Positions 4,665 to 5,900 of a stretch of 5,900 nt of DNA are shown here, one piece after another. The DNA comes from Candidatus Pacearchaeota archaeon (GTDB lineage Archaea > Nanoarchaeota > Nanoarchaeia > Pacearchaeales > GW2011-AR1). The notes beneath the pieces were generated by a model. That model made no database searches, had not been told where the DNA came from, and was given only the letters and a program-made list of their open reading frames with translations. The translations under genes were made by a program, and so were the position numbers. The stretch covers positions 5,209 through 11,108 of the forward strand of contig NZAS01000095.1 in NCBI GenBank assembly GCA_002686195.1, read 5' to 3'. Numbering within the stretch: the first letter of the stretch is position 1; the number at the start of each line of letters is the position of its first letter.

Positions 4665-4837
4665 TGACAGTAACTTTTTACATATCAGAACACCAGCAAC
4701 AAATAAAATTAGATTTTGTTGAGTTGGTAGAAAAACAAAATGCAGAGGCTAAAAAGAACAAAAAAGAGCCTAAAAGCTATTCATCTATATTAGTTGACTA
4801 TATGGATTATTATGTCAAAAAACACAAAGCCAAATGA
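4664..4837 (+). CDS. Small protein, 57 aa, possible ribbon-helix-helix fold
   Basis: A 57-codon gene that fills the gap between two neighbours exactly: its ATG shares one base with the upstream stop (TAATG) and its TGA overlaps the next ATG (ATGA, 4834-4837). That packing is strong evidence that it is real. The protein has a short N-terminal strand MTVTFYI, a helix around EHQQQIKLDFVELVEKQNAE, a Lys-rich turn KKNKKEP, and a second helix YSSILVDYMDYYVKKHK. Strand-helix-helix with Ser residues leading the second helix matches the outline of a ribbon-helix-helix DNA-binding protein (CopG/Arc type), though the loop is longer than usual and no diagnostic motif proves it. If so, it would be a small dimeric repressor. 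The alternative is an unclassified small helical protein. Confidence 0.65.
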   Translation: MTVTFYISEHQQQIKLDFVELVEKQNAEAKKNKKEPKSYSSILVDYMDYYVKKHKAK

Positions 4838-5151
4838 ACCAAGAAGAACATCATTATATAGTACAGCAGAAATTAATAATTGACGCTTGGCAACGTGAAG
4901 AATATTTAATAGAACTAGAACAAAGTTTGCGTTTTATTTTAATTAAGATTAACTGGCATAAAAATATCCTGTTAAAGCAATATATAAAATTAGAATTTAA
5001 CGAGCTTAGAGGCGTTAAAAATAGCCTTAAAACGTATGTTAATGAACTGGACGAAGTCATAACTGAATTTAAAAAGATTGAAGCACCAGTAGAACGTGCT
5101 GAAATGATAAAGAACAAAACAATAGAACTAATTAAAAACTTAAAGAAATGA
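4834..5151 (+). CDS. Hypothetical helical protein, 105 aa
   Basis: A 105-aa, almost wholly helical, highly charged protein that I do not recognise. Residues about 4-50 form one long amphipathic helix region with EEYLIELEQSLRFILIKINW; residues about 55-105 form a second with SLKTYVNELDEVITEFKKIE, a short break at APVERAE, and a basic terminal helix MIKNKTIELIKNLKK. There are no cysteines, signal peptide or membrane segment. Both ends overlap neighbours by the four bases ATGA (4834-4837 and 5148-5151), so translation is coupled through the run. Such small coiled-coil proteins often act as adaptors or inhibitors, but no function can be assigned from the sequence. Confidence 0.75.
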   Translation: MNQEEHHYIVQQKLIIDAWQREEYLIELEQSLRFILIKINWHKNILLKQYIKLEFNELRGVKNSLKTYVNELDEVITEFKKIEAPVERAEMIKNKTIELIKNLKK

Positions 5152-5522
5152 ACATTAAAGAACTGGCCAAAAAGTACGATCTATCTAAGAATGATTTTTG
5201 GGAATTAAAAAGGGGTTCACTTACTAAGTGGATTATTACTCACGATGCAGTCGAAAAGATTGCAAATAAAGAAAAAATTATATTTCAATTACCTACTTTA
5301 TTAAGAAACGATAAAGACAGCGTAGCCTTTTTAGGAACAGCCGTATTAAAAGATAATGAAATATGGGCTACTGGCGAAGCATCGTTAAGTAATTGTAAAG
5401 TACCTTATCCTTTTGCTATGGCAGAAAAACGCCTGAAGGATAGACTTACACTTAAATTAATCAATGCGTATGAATACGGTATTTATTCTGATGTTGAAGC
5501 GGACCAATTTAAAAAACAGTAA
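5148..5522 (+). CDS. Conserved phage protein of the early/DNA-metabolism region (124 aa)
   Basis: A 124-aa protein with a pattern I recall from uncharacterised phage proteins next to recombination and replication genes. An N-terminal helix region LAKKYDLSKNDFWELKRG leads to WIITHDAVEKIANKEKIIF (28-46), then strands VAFLGTAVL (59-67) and EIWATGEASLSNCK (71-84). The signature follows: YPFAMAEKRLKDRLTLKL (87-104) and a tail GIYSDVEADQFKK (111-123). The 'GEAS..N...YP.AMAEKR.KDR..LKL' block is the recognisable part. The mix of strands with a basic helix is compatible with a single-strand DNA binding or annealing role, but that is speculation; no catalytic residues are evident. It overlaps the upstream gene by ATGA and is followed 2 nt later by a small helical gene and then a Gp157-like gene. 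Confidence 0.75.
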   Translation: MNIKELAKKYDLSKNDFWELKRGSLTKWIITHDAVEKIANKEKIIFQLPTLLRNDKDSVAFLGTAVLKDNEIWATGEASLSNCKVPYPFAMAEKRLKDRLTLKLINAYEYGIYSDVEADQFKKQ

Positions 5523-5524
5523 TT

Positions 5525-5752
5525 ATGAAGGCAATAAGAAAACAATTAGATATTATTGATGATATAATTATTAATATTGAAATGGCAGAAAAACGCAAAA
5601 ATTATATTGTAAAATATATAGATAACGAAATAATGTTTGGGCTATTTGGCGAAAAAAAACTAAAAGAAAAACTAAGTATTAAAAATAAAGCACTTAGTTA
5701 CTGGAAAAGAAGATTAAAAAGAGAAGTAAATAAATTAAACGAACAATTATAA
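5525..5752 (+). CDS. Hypothetical basic helical protein, 75 aa
   Basis: A 75-aa Lys/Ile-rich helical protein starting 2 nt after the preceding stop. Helix one (about 1-36) is rich in Ile: RKQLDIIDDIIINIEMAEKR. A short FGLFGEKK turn follows, then helix two (about 45-74) with KNKALSYWKRRLKREVNKLN. The two helices may pair as an antiparallel coiled coil. I do not recognise a family. The stop codon TAA (5750-5752) is also the first three bases of the repeated leader for the next gene. The codons for MAEKR (5582-5596) are identical over 15 nt to the MAEKR codons of the upstream gene (5418-5432), possibly by chance. An internal ATG at 5582 is a less likely start. Confidence 0.7.
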   Translation: MKAIRKQLDIIDDIIINIEMAEKRKNYIVKYIDNEIMFGLFGEKKLKEKLSIKNKALSYWKRRLKREVNKLNEQL

Positions 5753-5766
5753 AAACAAACAAAATG
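5750..5766 (+). promoter_or_regulatory. Repeated translation leader, copy 4 (TAAAAACAAACAAAATG)
   Basis: Identical over all 17 bases to the leader at 3890-3906, although almost 1.9 kb away. It overlaps the stop codon of the 75-aa gene and ends in the start codon of the Gp157-like gene. The bases just before it (AACAATTA) also match those before copy 1 closely. It supports the start at 5764. Confidence 0.65.
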
Positions 5767-5900
5767 GAAAAACAAACACTATACAAAATTGAAGAAACCT
5801 ACATAGAGCTAATAAGGCAAGTAGAAGATGCTGAAGGCGAAATAACAGACGAAATTAATGAGCAGTTAGAGATCAACGAAACCCAGCTACAAAGTAAATC
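5764..5900 (+). CDS. Gp157-like phage protein, 3' partial
   Basis: The first 45 codons of a gene that runs off the window. The protein is acidic and helical: KQTLYKIEETYIELIRQVED, then AEGEITDEINEQLEINETQL and QSK. The opening 'LY.IEE.Y..L...ve..eGEit.Ei...L.i.e..l..K' is the usual N-terminal pattern of the Siphovirus Gp157 family, small helical phage proteins encoded near single-strand DNA binding, annealing and helicase genes. The family was first linked to phage resistance in Streptococcus thermophilus when expressed in the host; its biochemical role is unclear. The start is fixed by the repeated leader ending at the ATG. If the identification is right, the genes beyond the window should include recombination or replication functions. 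Confidence 0.62.
   Translation, partial: MEKQTLYKIEETYIELIRQVEDAEGEITDEINEQLEINETQLQSK

Noticed and set aside
4854..5117. Minus-strand open frame of 87 aa rich in Ser, Phe and Leu
   Set aside because: It is wholly antisense to the 105-aa gene, which is anchored by ATGA overlaps at both ends; the hydrophobic composition is what antisense of Lys/Glu/Asn codons gives.
1..5900. tRNA, rRNA or riboswitch
   Set aside because: The only sizeable non-coding stretch is 3790-3903, which shows no cloverleaf or known aptamer pattern.

Overview
The window looks like part of the genome of a tailed phage (free phage or prophage, which cannot be told from here) infecting a member of the Bacteroidota, most likely a flavobacterium. 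The reasons are: low G+C with strongly A-biased coding sequence; almost no Shine-Dalgarno motifs, with A-rich leaders before start codons instead; neck, fibre and small end-of-module proteins resembling families I associate with Bacteroidota phages; and short genes all on the + strand, packed with 1-4 nt overlaps. No host housekeeping gene, integrase, tRNA or attachment site is visible. Family names come from recognising motifs by eye, not from a search.

Layout. (A) 1-2173, end of the late structural module: a 5'-truncated neck/connector protein (DUF6712-like), a tail-terminator/neck-like protein, a 314-aa virion adhesin-like protein with an Ig-like N-terminal domain and a LamG/concanavalin-type domain, and a small conserved 82-aa protein. 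(B) 2177-3789, a compact lysis cassette: an N-terminally anchored coiled-coil protein (holin/antiholin candidate), a two-helix holin candidate, an N-acetylmuramoyl-L-alanine amidase with its zinc and catalytic residues intact, and a probable unimolecular spanin (N-terminal lipobox plus C-terminal membrane helix) that starts at TTG inside the amidase gene. (C) 3790-3903, an A+T-rich boundary with a short inverted repeat and a candidate flavobacterial-type promoter. (D) 3904-5900, a second module of short genes: a 48-aa and a 77-aa orphan, each followed by the same hairpin repeat; then a tightly overlapped run of a 99-aa protein, a 57-aa ribbon-helix-helix-like protein, a 105-aa helical protein and a 124-aa conserved phage protein; then a 75-aa helical protein and the start of a Gp157-like gene. 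This looks like the entry to the early/replication-recombination region.

How it works together: the lysis genes give a complete Gram-negative route (holin pore, amidase, outer-membrane disruption by the spanin). The second module appears to be organised by a repeated translation leader (TAAAAACAAACAAAATG or TAAAAACAAAACAAATG, four copies) and a duplicated GGGTGT/GCACCC hairpin. Only the second hairpin copy has a T-tract, and its stop codon lies in the loop. The most interesting items are the nested u-spanin, the hairpin-leader repeat that makes the 77-aa gene look like an exchangeable cassette, and the unassigned small genes at the start of the early region.
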